From Muribaculaceae bacterium (lineage in GTDB: Bacteria; Pseudomonadota; Alphaproteobacteria; Rs-D84): a stretch of DNA of 24,966 nucleotides. The translations under genes were made by a program, and so were the position numbers. Shown here one piece after another: positions 6,335-12,312 of the stretch (position 1 is its first letter; each line of letters opens with the position of its first letter). The notes below the pieces were generated by a model, which was given only the letters and a program-made list of their open reading frames with translations, did not search any database and had not been told where the DNA came from. Location of the stretch: positions 1-24,966 of the forward strand of contig JAMPEH010000021.1 in assembly GCA_023665245.1 (NCBI GenBank), written 5' to 3'.

Positions 6335-6868
6335 ATGAACACTCCGTTGATCAGCAAGGACGCCAAGAAGCGGATCTACGCCATCGGCGCAAGGCTGGGG
6401 ATCGTGGGGCGGGACCATGAGGATGATCTCCACGCATTGGTGATGGCTTTGACAGGCAAGGAGAGCGTATCGGTTCTGACGAAAGAGGAAGGCGAGACAA
6501 TCGAGGAAGAGCTTATCCGCCGCGCGGCATCCCTTTCATCCCGGCCGAAGGCCCGCAAGCGGGAGCGCAAATACACGGAAACGCCGGGCGGCATGACCGC
6601 GAAGCAGCAGAAATACGCATGGTTCCTGATGAGCGAGATCGAGCGGTTCGACCCTGCCCCGGATGGAGCGGCGCTTCGCTATCGGATGTGCGGCCTTGTG
6701 GAAAAGCAGTTCAAAATGACCGCTTTTCCGGCGGAGCCGTTCCGGCTTCTCACCTGGCGGCAGGGCAGCGACCTGATCGAGGCACTGAAAAGCATGGCGA
6801 CGCGCGCGGAAGAAAAATATCTGCACAGCGCCGCCGGAAGGCGGGATCAGCAGGAGGCTGCCCCATGA
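6335..6868 (+). CDS. gemA: GemA/gp16 regulatory protein (DUF1018)
   Basis: Member of the GemA (Mu gp16, DUF1018) family. In Mu, GemA modifies host gene expression and DNA topology, but its biochemistry is poorly known. The N-terminal segment (about 1-70) has the family pattern K-K-R-I-Y-A-I-G-A-R-L-G followed by an acidic helix. A basic linker lies at 70-85. The C-terminal part begins with M-T-A-K-Q-Q-K-Y-A-W-F, a typical DUF1018 motif, and continues with helices to 177. The start has AAGGAGG at 6319-6325 at good spacing. The stop overlaps the start of mor (ATGA), so the two are translationally coupled. Confidence 0.9.
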   Translation: MNTPLISKDAKKRIYAIGARLGIVGRDHEDDLHALVMALTGKESVSVLTKEEGETIEEELIRRAASLSSRPKARKRERKYTETPGGMTAKQQKYAWFLMSEIERFDPAPDGAALRYRMCGLVEKQFKMTAFPAEPFRLLTWRQGSDLIEALKSMATRAEEKYLHSAAGRRDQQEAAP

Positions 6869-7197
6869 GAAACAAGCTGCTGGAATTTCTCCGGCTGGAG
6901 GATCTGACCGGAAACGCACGGGAGCTTGCCGAGCTGATCGGGCTGGAGAGCTTTATCCGCCTTGTAGATGTTTACGGCGGCACCAGCAGCTTGTATATCC
7001 CCAAGGCTGAACAACTGGTGCTGCCGGTCCGGGACGAGATGATCCGGCGGGAATTTGATGGAAACAACAGCCGTGCCCTCGCCCGGAAATGGGGATTAAC
7101 AGAGCGATACATCCGGGAAATCGCGAAGGAAAAGCTAAAGGAACTGCGACTCACTCCCGGCCCCGGACAGACCAGTCTATGGGATCAAAGCCGCTGA
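6865..7197 (+). CDS. mor: Mor-family middle transcription activator
   Basis: Mor in Mu is a dimeric DNA-binding activator that recruits RNA polymerase to the middle promoter, launching the step that leads to late expression. This 110-residue protein has the family's dimerisation core with G-G-T-S-S-L-Y-I-P-K (residues 38-47), matching Mu Mor's G-G-G-Q-V-Y-I-P-R. A helix-turn-helix follows at about 66-88 (N-N-S-R-A-L-A-R-K-W-G-L-T). It starts at ATG 6865, overlapping the gemA stop, with AGGAGG eight bases upstream. A longer frame reaching back to 6619 is only overlap with gemA. Being the last gene of the early block fits a switch role; its target is probably in the next 60 bases. Confidence 0.88.
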   Translation: MRNKLLEFLRLEDLTGNARELAELIGLESFIRLVDVYGGTSSLYIPKAEQLVLPVRDEMIRREFDGNNSRALARKWGLTERYIREIAKEKLKELRLTPGPGQTSLWDQSR

Positions 7198-7213
7198 ACC
7201 GGTAGAAATTTTA

Positions 7214-7247
7214 CCTGTATAACGTCAGGCAGTAAGTAAGGTATGAT
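7214..7247 (+). promoter_or_regulatory. Possible activator-dependent promoter after mor
   Basis: A dyad CCTG-N8-CAGG (7214-7229) lies 12 bases before TATGAT (7242-7247), a one-mismatch -10 box, and there is no recognisable -35 TTGACA. Mor and C promoters in Mu also lack a -35 box and have a dyad upstream, but there the dyad centre is about ten bases further from the start point than here. The TATGAT also forms part of the left arm of the terminator hairpin, so it may be coincidental. Confidence 0.3.
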
Positions 7248-7284
7248 TTTCTCATAACGAGGGAATCATACCTTTTCTTTTTCC
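7238..7284 (+). terminator. Rho-independent terminator after mor
   Basis: A perfect 11-bp inverted repeat, AAGGTATGATT (7238-7248) with AATCATACCTT (7264-7274), extends by two U-G pairs and one C-G pair to leave a 9-base loop. It runs into TTTTCTTTTT. This would end the early transcript that carries A, B, gam, gemA and mor, separating it from the block beginning at 7298. Confidence 0.75.
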
Positions 7285-7297
7285 GGGGGGATGGGCA

Positions 7298-7666
7298 ATG
7301 ACATTTGACGCGGGGACATGGTGGCTGCTCGGGATGCTGCTGACCGCGCTGCTCGGTGTGGTAGGCGCGCTGGTGAGCCGGTCGATCTTCAAGAGGATCG
7401 ACGAGAATTCGACCGACATCAAGGAAGTACGGGAAAACTACACGCCGCGCAAGGACCACAAAAGCGATCTTGAGCTGGTGCGGAAAGAGCTGAAGGAGGT
7501 GCGCAGCGAGATGCGCACAGAGATCCAGGGTTTGAGCGAGGACATCAAGGAGATCAAGGAGACCTGCCTGCGCAACGAGGATTTTCTGCGCCAGATGATG
7601 CGGCTGGAAAGCAAGATGGATGAGCTGTACCGATACATTATGGGAGGCGGCGGACGAAATGCTTGA
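7298..7666 (+). CDS. Membrane-anchored coiled-coil protein, Mu gp25-like (DUF2730-type)
   Basis: 122 residues with one transmembrane helix near the N-terminus (about 8-28: W-W-L-L-G-M-L-L then V-V-G-A-L-V) and a long charged coiled coil (about 40-115). This layout and its place two genes before the DUF3486 gene match Mu gp25 (DUF2730). The family's function is unknown. A holin-like or lysis-related role is possible from topology alone (XhlA-type proteins also pair a coiled coil with one membrane helix), but the synteny favours gp25. The start follows a GGGGGG run at good spacing, just after the terminator. Confidence 0.7.
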   Translation: MTFDAGTWWLLGMLLTALLGVVGALVSRSIFKRIDENSTDIKEVRENYTPRKDHKSDLELVRKELKEVRSEMRTEIQGLSEDIKEIKETCLRNEDFLRQMMRLESKMDELYRYIMGGGGRNA

Positions 7667-7994
7667 ACACGATCTGAAACAGAAGCTGCAGGCGGGCGAG
7701 CTTGCGGCGGACAACGGCACCCTGATCCGCGCACTGGCGCTTGTGGGGACGGACTACCAGTATACCCGGCTGCGCAACCTGCAGCTGGCGCTGGGCGGCG
7801 GGATGAGCCGGGGCGCAATGTGCAGCGCGGTCAACTACCTGTCGGACAGCGGATATCTGGATGTACGCACAACGGACGGTCATAAGGCGGCCAGCGTCTC
7901 AGATGTCGCTCTGGAGGAACTGGAGGCAAAGCTGACCCCGAAAGGCACACAGCTGCAGCGTGGAGCAATCAGCGATCCGCTGGTAAACCTGTAA
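7659..7994 (+). CDS. Winged-helix phage protein, Mu gp26-like (VpaChn25_0724 family)
   Basis: 111 residues. The ATG at 7659 is chosen because GGGAGG (7642-7647) precedes it; the longer open frame upstream overlaps the previous gene. The middle reads G-M-S-R-G-A-M then a helix and L-S-D-S-G-Y-L, a winged-helix pattern. The C-terminus has L-T-P-K-G-T-Q-L-Q-R-G then D-P-L-V. This resembles the small VpaChn25_0724-type proteins found between DUF2730 and DUF3486 in Mu-like phages (V-S-x-D-x-V ... L-T-x-x-G-x-x-V-A-x-G). Role unproven; possibly DNA binding during packaging initiation. It overlaps the preceding gene by eight bases. Confidence 0.65.
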   Translation: MLEHDLKQKLQAGELAADNGTLIRALALVGTDYQYTRLRNLQLALGGGMSRGAMCSAVNYLSDSGYLDVRTTDGHKAASVSDVALEELEAKLTPKGTQLQRGAISDPLVNL

Positions 7995-8008
7995 GGGGGG
8001 GCGGAAAG

Positions 8009-8563
8009 ATGCGGAGGAAAAACCGGAGCCGCAGCAAGATCTCCCAGCTTCCTGCCGAGCTGCGCAGCACAGTAGATGCAATGATATTGGCGGTAGCCGA
8101 ATACCGGTATGAGGATATCCGGGAATACCTTGCGCAGCAGGGCGTGGATATCAGCAGGACGGCAATCGGCAACTATGCCCGGAATCTGATCGAAGAAATG
8201 GAAGCCATCCACGTCGCGCAGGAAAATTTCAGGGCGCTGGCCGCCGAGGCCCAGAAGATGCCGGAACTGGAATACACCGAGGTCATCAACCGGGTGGCGG
8301 CCCAGCGCATGCTGCAGGCCGTGGTGTCAAAGCCCGAAGAGGCGTGGAACGATGTGTCGCTGGACAAGCTGCTGCGTGAGATCAACGGCATGACAAAAGC
8401 GGTGGCGTACAAGCAGCGGATCGACCTCCAGAACAAGGGCGATGTGGCGGCGGCGGTCGACGCGCTGAAGGCGACCTTCTTCAGCGCGCTGGGCGCGGAA
8501 CACCCGGAGCTGTACAAGCAGCTTGTATCGGTGCTGGAAAAGCAGCGGGAGGGCGGAGAGTGA
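8009..8563 (+). CDS. DUF3486 protein, Mu gp27-like small terminase
   Basis: 184 residues. The basic start (R-R-K-N-R-S-R-S-K-I) followed by L-P-A-E-L-R-S-T-V-D is the usual opening of DUF3486 proteins (Mu gp27), which act with the large terminase in packaging. The N-terminal helix-turn-helix (about 25-60: Y-E-D-I-R-E-Y-L-A-Q-Q-G-V-D-I-S-R-T-A) would bind DNA. Long helices follow (60-140), and the C-terminal helical tail would contact the large subunit. A GGAAAG site precedes the ATG. The stop overlaps the GTG start of the NusG-like gene. A second small-terminase candidate at 9325 raises the question of which one works with the large subunit. Confidence 0.8.
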   Translation: MRRKNRSRSKISQLPAELRSTVDAMILAVAEYRYEDIREYLAQQGVDISRTAIGNYARNLIEEMEAIHVAQENFRALAAEAQKMPELEYTEVINRVAAQRMLQAVVSKPEEAWNDVSLDKLLREINGMTKAVAYKQRIDLQNKGDVAAAVDALKATFFSALGAEHPELYKQLVSVLEKQREGGE

Positions 8564-9114
8564 ACACCTACGTCTTGCAGGTCAAGACCGGACAGGAGGA
8601 AAGGCTTGCCGAGCGGCTGAACCGCAGGGGTGTGACCGCGCTCTGCCCGCGGGAGCGGCGGGTGCAGCACAAGGGCGGCGGCTGGCGCGAGCGGGTATAC
8701 GTGCTTTTCCCCGGTTACCTCTTCGTGCGCTGTAAAGACCCCGTTGAGGTATATTACCGGGTCAGCGGCCAGAGCGGGGTGCTGCGCTGGCTGGGAATGC
8801 AGGGCGGCTCGCCGGCCCCGCTGCCGCCCGGAGAGGAAGCGCGGATTTTGTACATGGCCCCCGGGGGCGGCCCGCTGCCGGCCAGCAGGGCGGTGAAAAC
8901 GCCAGACGGGCAGCTGCTGTTTACAGAAGGTCCGCTGGCCGAGCTGGCGGACAGCATCCGAAAAATCAGCCGCCATGACCGGCGGGCGGAGGTACGCATT
9001 CCGCTGTATGGCGAGACGCGCACCATCCGGCTGAGCTTCACCATTGAACAGGAAACCGTACAGAGCGCCGGGGCCGGTTCGCCCCCCGGCAGGAGGGCGG
9101 CGGACAGAGGGTAA
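8560..9114 (+). CDS. NusG-family antitermination factor (LoaP-like specialised paralogue)
   Basis: A 184-residue paralogue of the elongation factor NusG. The NGN domain (about 1-100) opens with Y-V-L-Q-V-K-T-G-Q-E and has the family's core V-L-F-P-G-Y-L-F-V-R (48-57), the surface that binds the RNA polymerase clamp. The C-terminal KOW domain (about 115-165) contains V-R-I-P-L-Y-G-E-T-R. The C-terminal tail is disordered (Gly, Pro, Arg). LoaP-type paralogues in Firmicutes cause processive antitermination of the operon they precede. The GTG at 8560 overlaps the previous stop and has GGGAGGG six bases upstream. Hairpins and terminators directly downstream (9119-9278) support this role here. The specific target is inferred. 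Confidence 0.85.
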   Translation: MNTYVLQVKTGQEERLAERLNRRGVTALCPRERRVQHKGGGWRERVYVLFPGYLFVRCKDPVEVYYRVSGQSGVLRWLGMQGGSPAPLPPGEEARILYMAPGGGPLPASRAVKTPDGQLLFTEGPLAELADSIRKISRHDRRAEVRIPLYGETRTIRLSFTIEQETVQSAGAGSPPGRRAADRG

Positions 9115-9118
9115 CAGG

Positions 9119-9164
9119 CCGGGGTCGAAAACCATGTTTTCAGCCCCGGATGGCGAAGCATACC
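9119..9164 (+). promoter_or_regulatory. Leader RNA hairpins after the NusG-like gene (possible antitermination site)
   Basis: CCGGGG (9119-9124) pairs with CCCCGG (9144-9149), and inside it GAAAAC (9127-9132) pairs with GTTTTC (9136-9141) around a CAT loop; a two-base internal loop separates the stems. Immediately after, GGATG (9148-9152) can pair with CATACC (9159-9164) with one bulged A, sharing two bases with the first stem. LoaP factors are known to recognise a small two-hairpin leader RNA; this is a structural parallel, not a sequence match. It could also be a plain terminator-proximal hairpin. Confidence 0.5.
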
Positions 9165-9210
9165 CCGCAAAATCCCGCAGAAAAACCAGGAGCAAAGCAG
9201 GATACCGTTT

Positions 9211-9242
9211 AATCGCGCGGGAAACGCGTTTAATTTTGTTTT
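9211..9242 (+). terminator. Weak terminator-like hairpin in the leader
   Basis: CGCG (9214-9217), a 7-base loop, CGCG (9225-9228), followed by the T-rich stretch TTTAATTTTGTTTT. The stem is short and the T-run interrupted, so this may be a pause site more than a full terminator. It lies just ahead of the stronger terminator at 9251. Confidence 0.35.
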
Positions 9243-9250
9243 AAGCAAGC

Positions 9251-9278
9251 AGGCCGGGAAACTGGCCTCTTATTTTTT
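9251..9278 (+). terminator. Intrinsic terminator upstream of the packaging genes
   Basis: AGGCC (9251-9255) pairs with GGCCT (9264-9268), with one more G-U pair around a six-base loop. It is followed by CTTATTTTTT. It stands between the NusG-like gene and the terminase genes with no clear promoter after it, so structural genes would be reached only by polymerase that reads through. Confidence 0.7.
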
Positions 9279-9324
9279 GCGGCGCGTACAGGGCCGTTTT
9301 CAGGGGCGTGGGAGGGCCGGCGAT

Positions 9325-9633
9325 ATGAGAACAAAATCGGACAGCATCCAGAGCCTGCTGGAGGGCATTGAGCAGGCAAAGCGGGAGCGGAAGTTTGACA
9401 TCGCCGCCGACCTGCACGAGCTGCGGGAGCAGTATACCAAGCTGAGCCGGCGGGCGTACCTGAAGCTGCTGGATGCCCTGATCGAAAAGTACGAGACCGA
9501 AGAGGCCGCTGCCGTCCACGCCGCGCTGGTGGAAAAGGCCCGCGGCGGGGACCTTGCGGCGATCCGGCTGTACCGGGAGAGCCAGGCGGAGACAGGCAGT
9601 AAGGGCGGGGTGATCATCGTTGACAGCATCTGA
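9325..9633 (+). CDS. Probable terminase small subunit (second candidate)
   Basis: 102 residues from ATG 9325, eight bases after GGGAGGG; the longer frame from TTG 9277 would start inside the terminator. The N-terminal two thirds is a charged helical bundle (about 5-65). The C-terminal part reads V-E-K-A-R-G-G-D-L-A-A-I-R-L-Y-R-E, like the helix found near the end of many small terminases (G-D-x-x-A-I-x-x-Y). The next gene is the large terminase, overlapping by 14 bases, so the position also fits. Family assignment is by pattern and context only, and the protein is shorter than usual small terminases. Confidence 0.55.
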   Translation: MRTKSDSIQSLLEGIEQAKRERKFDIAADLHELREQYTKLSRRAYLKLLDALIEKYETEEAAAVHAALVEKARGGDLAAIRLYRESQAETGSKGGVIIVDSI

Positions 9634-10885
9634 AGCGGCGGCGGCAAGGGCAAAGGTCGACACAAGGGACATCATCGGGCCGGCGTTCTACGACGTCCAC
9701 CGCGCGGTGCGGAGCGGCAGGATCGACGAGCTGGTCGTCAAGGGCGGGCGCGGCAGCCTCAAGAGCAGCTATGCCTCGGTGGAGGTGGTGCTGCAGCTGA
9801 TGCAGCACCCGGACTGCCACGCGCTGGTGGTGCGGCAGTATTCCAACACCCTGCGGGACAGCGTATTCGCGCAGATCCAGTGGGCCATCGACCGGCTGGG
9901 GCGGAGCGGAGATTTCAAGGCAACCAAAAGCCCGCTGGAGTATACCTACCTGCCCACCGGGCAGCGGATCATCTTCCGGGGGCTGGACGATCCGGGCAAG
10001 ATCAAGTCGGTCAAGGCGCCGTTCGGGTATATCGGCATTTTGTGGTTTGAGGAGGCCGACCAGCTGCGCGGCGGTGAGGAAGCCAAGCGCAGTGTGCAGC
10101 AGTCGGTGCTGCGCGGCGGCGACTACGGCCTGACCCTGCTCTCCTTCAACCCGCCGGCCGCGGCCAGGAACTGGGCCAACCGCTACGCGCGGGAGCAAAG
10201 GCCGGGCAAGCTGGTGCATCACAGCGACTACCGGCAGGCCCCGAAGGAATGGCTGGGGCCGCAGTTTCTGGCGCAGGCCGAGTATCTGCTTAAAACCAAG
10301 CCAACCCGGTACCGGCATGAGTATCTGGGCGAGGCGGTGGGCAACGGCACACAGGTCTTTGACAACATCCGGCTGGAGGCCATCGACAAGAAGCGGATCA
10401 GGACCTTCGGCGAGGTCATCAGCGGGGTGGACTGGGGTTGGTACCCGGACCCCTGGGCCTTCAACCGGACCTATTACGATGCCGCCCGGCGCACCCTCTA
10501 CATTTTTGACGAGCTGACGAGGCAGAAGCTGAACAACTTCCAGACGGCGGCGCTGGTCAAGGCCCGCATCCCTGCAGGGGAGCAAATCATTGCGGACAGT
10601 GCCGAGCTGAAGAGCTGTGCAGACTATCGTGACCAGGGTCTGCGCTGCTTTGAGGCGGCCAAGGGGCCGGGCAGCGTGAACCAGTCGATGAAGTGGCTGC
10701 AGGGGCTTGCCGGCATTGTGATCGACCCGGCACGCTGCCCGGACACAGCCAGGGAGTTCAGCGAATACGAATATGAGACCAACCGGGAGGGTGAGGCCAT
10801 CCAGGCATTTGTGGATGCGGACAACCACCACATTGATGCCGTGCGGTACGCTACCAACCGGATCTGGATCAGGAAAGGCGCGTGA
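9620..10885 (+). CDS. terL: Terminase large subunit (PBSX type)
   Basis: The ATP-driven motor and nuclease that packages phage DNA into the prohead. The 421 residues are usual for the PBSX-type TerL family. The N-terminal ATPase has Walker A G-G-R-G-S-L-K-S-S (42-50) and Walker B I-L-W-F-E-E-A-D (140-147), with a coupling motif near L-L-S-F-N-P-P (173-179). The C-terminal nuclease carries likely metal-binding acids D271 (G-V-D-W-G), D326 (I-A-D-S-A) and D406 (H-I-D-A-V-R-Y). The start appears to be TTG 9620, since no in-frame ATG or GTG lies nearby before conserved sequence. The stop overlaps the portal start. The type is that of siphophages of Firmicutes, not Mu gp28. Confidence 0.92.
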   Translation: MTASEAAAARAKVDTRDIIGPAFYDVHRAVRSGRIDELVVKGGRGSLKSSYASVEVVLQLMQHPDCHALVVRQYSNTLRDSVFAQIQWAIDRLGRSGDFKATKSPLEYTYLPTGQRIIFRGLDDPGKIKSVKAPFGYIGILWFEEADQLRGGEEAKRSVQQSVLRGGDYGLTLLSFNPPAAARNWANRYAREQRPGKLVHHSDYRQAPKEWLGPQFLAQAEYLLKTKPTRYRHEYLGEAVGNGTQVFDNIRLEAIDKKRIRTFGEVISGVDWGWYPDPWAFNRTYYDAARRTLYIFDELTRQKLNNFQTAALVKARIPAGEQIIADSAELKSCADYRDQGLRCFEAAKGPGSVNQSMKWLQGLAGIVIDPARCPDTAREFSEYEYETNREGEAIQAFVDADNHHIDAVRYATNRIWIRKGA

Positions 10886-12312
10886 AGATGCTGGAGTTCA
10901 TCAAGTCGCTGTTCGGCGTACAAACGGATGTCCTGACTGCCTTTGGAACCGGGGACATTACCAGCAACGAAATGCGGCAGGCCATTGCGAGCTGGATCGA
11001 GGAGTATTTCCGGCGTAAGCCGGATAAGGATTCCGACCCTTGCCAGCGGCTGCCTTATACCATCGTGCATAAGCTGGAAAAGGGGATGTTTGCCGAGTAC
11101 GCGAGTCATGTCCTTGACCGGGACAGCACCGATAAGGGACGCTGGATGGCTGCAAACCTTGATGCGCTGGACAGCGTGCGCGGTGCGGCGATGCAATGGA
11201 TGCTTATCGCGGGTGAAGCCTGGCTCAAGCCGGTGCCGGAGCGGCGGCCGGACGGCGGCATTGCCTTCCGTCCCCAGATCATCCACCGCGACCAGGCGTT
11301 TGTGCTGGGCCGGGCGGCAGACGGCAGGATCACAGCCATCGGCACGATAGAGGTCACCAAGCTGGGAAGCTATTGGTTTACCTTAACGGAAAAGCGCAGC
11401 CTGGACGGATCCGGGCTGCTGACCATTGAAAACCGGCTCTACCGCAGCCGGCAGGAGGGCCTGATCGGCACCCGCTGCCCCCTCAGCAAGGTGGAACAGT
11501 ACGCCGCCCTGCCGGAGCGTTTTACCTATCCGGTGCCGATGGGCGGCGTGGGGCTGGTTTCGCTGCGCACCCCGCTGGTCAACTGCGTGGACGGCAGCGC
11601 CGAGGCGGTAAGCATCTACGAGCCGGCAATGGGGCTGATCCACAACGCGAACCGCAACGAAGCACAGATCAACGACGAGTACGAGCTGGGCCAGCACCGA
11701 ATCGTGGCTCCGGCCGAAATGCTCAAGGACGTCGGCAAGGACAAGCATGCCCTTGCCGACAAGGTGTTTGTGGGGGTCAACGAGTACCAGGTCGGCGCGG
11801 GTGGTTTGACTGCTTTTTCCCCGGAGCTGCGGCATGAAGCCTTTGAGGCCCGAAAACAGAGCTATCTCAAGAGCATTGAAAACGTGATCGGGATGAAGCG
11901 GGGGCTGTTGTCGGATGTGCAGGAGGTCGAAAAGACTGCCTACGAGATCGCCAGCACGGCCGGAGACTACAATCTCTCGCTTATTGACCTGCAGCGCATC
12001 TGGTTTGATGCGGTGCGGGAATACCTGACCCTGTGCGATACACTGGGCCAGATGTATGGTTGGTGCGGCAAGGAGCGCTGGGACGTGACCGGGCAGCTCG
12101 CCGTCACCTGGGGCAATGGCGTCCTGTACGACCCTGATCGCCAGTGGCAGGAAGACTGCGAAATGGTACGGATGGGCTTCCTCCGGCCGGAGATCGCACT
12201 GGCCCATCGGTATGACCTGCCCTGGGAGACTGAGGAAGACCGTGCGAGGATCCGCGAAAAGTATATGCCGGAGCAGGAGGCTCTGCTGAGCGAGATCGAG
12301 AGGCTGCGGTAA
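10882..12312 (+). CDS. Portal protein (A118/SPP1 gp6-like)
   Basis: Forms the ring at one capsid vertex through which DNA enters and leaves, and which binds terminase and connector. The 476 residues fit the family. The pattern of an N-terminal helical segment, a beta-rich crown and wing region (about 120-235), then a long helix region with A-R-K-Q-S-Y-L-K-S-I-E-N-V-I-G-M (331-346) is typical. The later segment T-A-Y-E-I-A-S-T-A-G-D-Y-N has the usual portal motif preceding the C-terminal helices. It starts at GTG 10882, overlapping the TerL stop; an ATG two codons on (10888) has better spacing to AGGAAAGG and may be used. The next gene follows with no gap. Confidence 0.9.
   Translation: MKMLEFIKSLFGVQTDVLTAFGTGDITSNEMRQAIASWIEEYFRRKPDKDSDPCQRLPYTIVHKLEKGMFAEYASHVLDRDSTDKGRWMAANLDALDSVRGAAMQWMLIAGEAWLKPVPERRPDGGIAFRPQIIHRDQAFVLGRAADGRITAIGTIEVTKLGSYWFTLTEKRSLDGSGLLTIENRLYRSRQEGLIGTRCPLSKVEQYAALPERFTYPVPMGGVGLVSLRTPLVNCVDGSAEAVSIYEPAMGLIHNANRNEAQINDEYELGQHRIVAPAEMLKDVGKDKHALADKVFVGVNEYQVGAGGLTAFSPELRHEAFEARKQSYLKSIENVIGMKRGLLSDVQEVEKTAYEIASTAGDYNLSLIDLQRIWFDAVREYLTLCDTLGQMYGWCGKERWDVTGQLAVTWGNGVLYDPDRQWQEDCEMVRMGFLRPEIALAHRYDLPWETEEDRARIREKYMPEQEALLSEIERLR

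Noticed and set aside
7298..7666. Holin call for the single-span coiled-coil protein
   Set aside because: No endolysin is nearby, and both layout and gene order match Mu gp25 better.
9614..10831. Minus-strand open frame of 405 codons opposite the large terminase
   Set aside because: The + strand frame has clear Walker and nuclease motifs; the minus product is Pro/Arg/His-rich without domain features.
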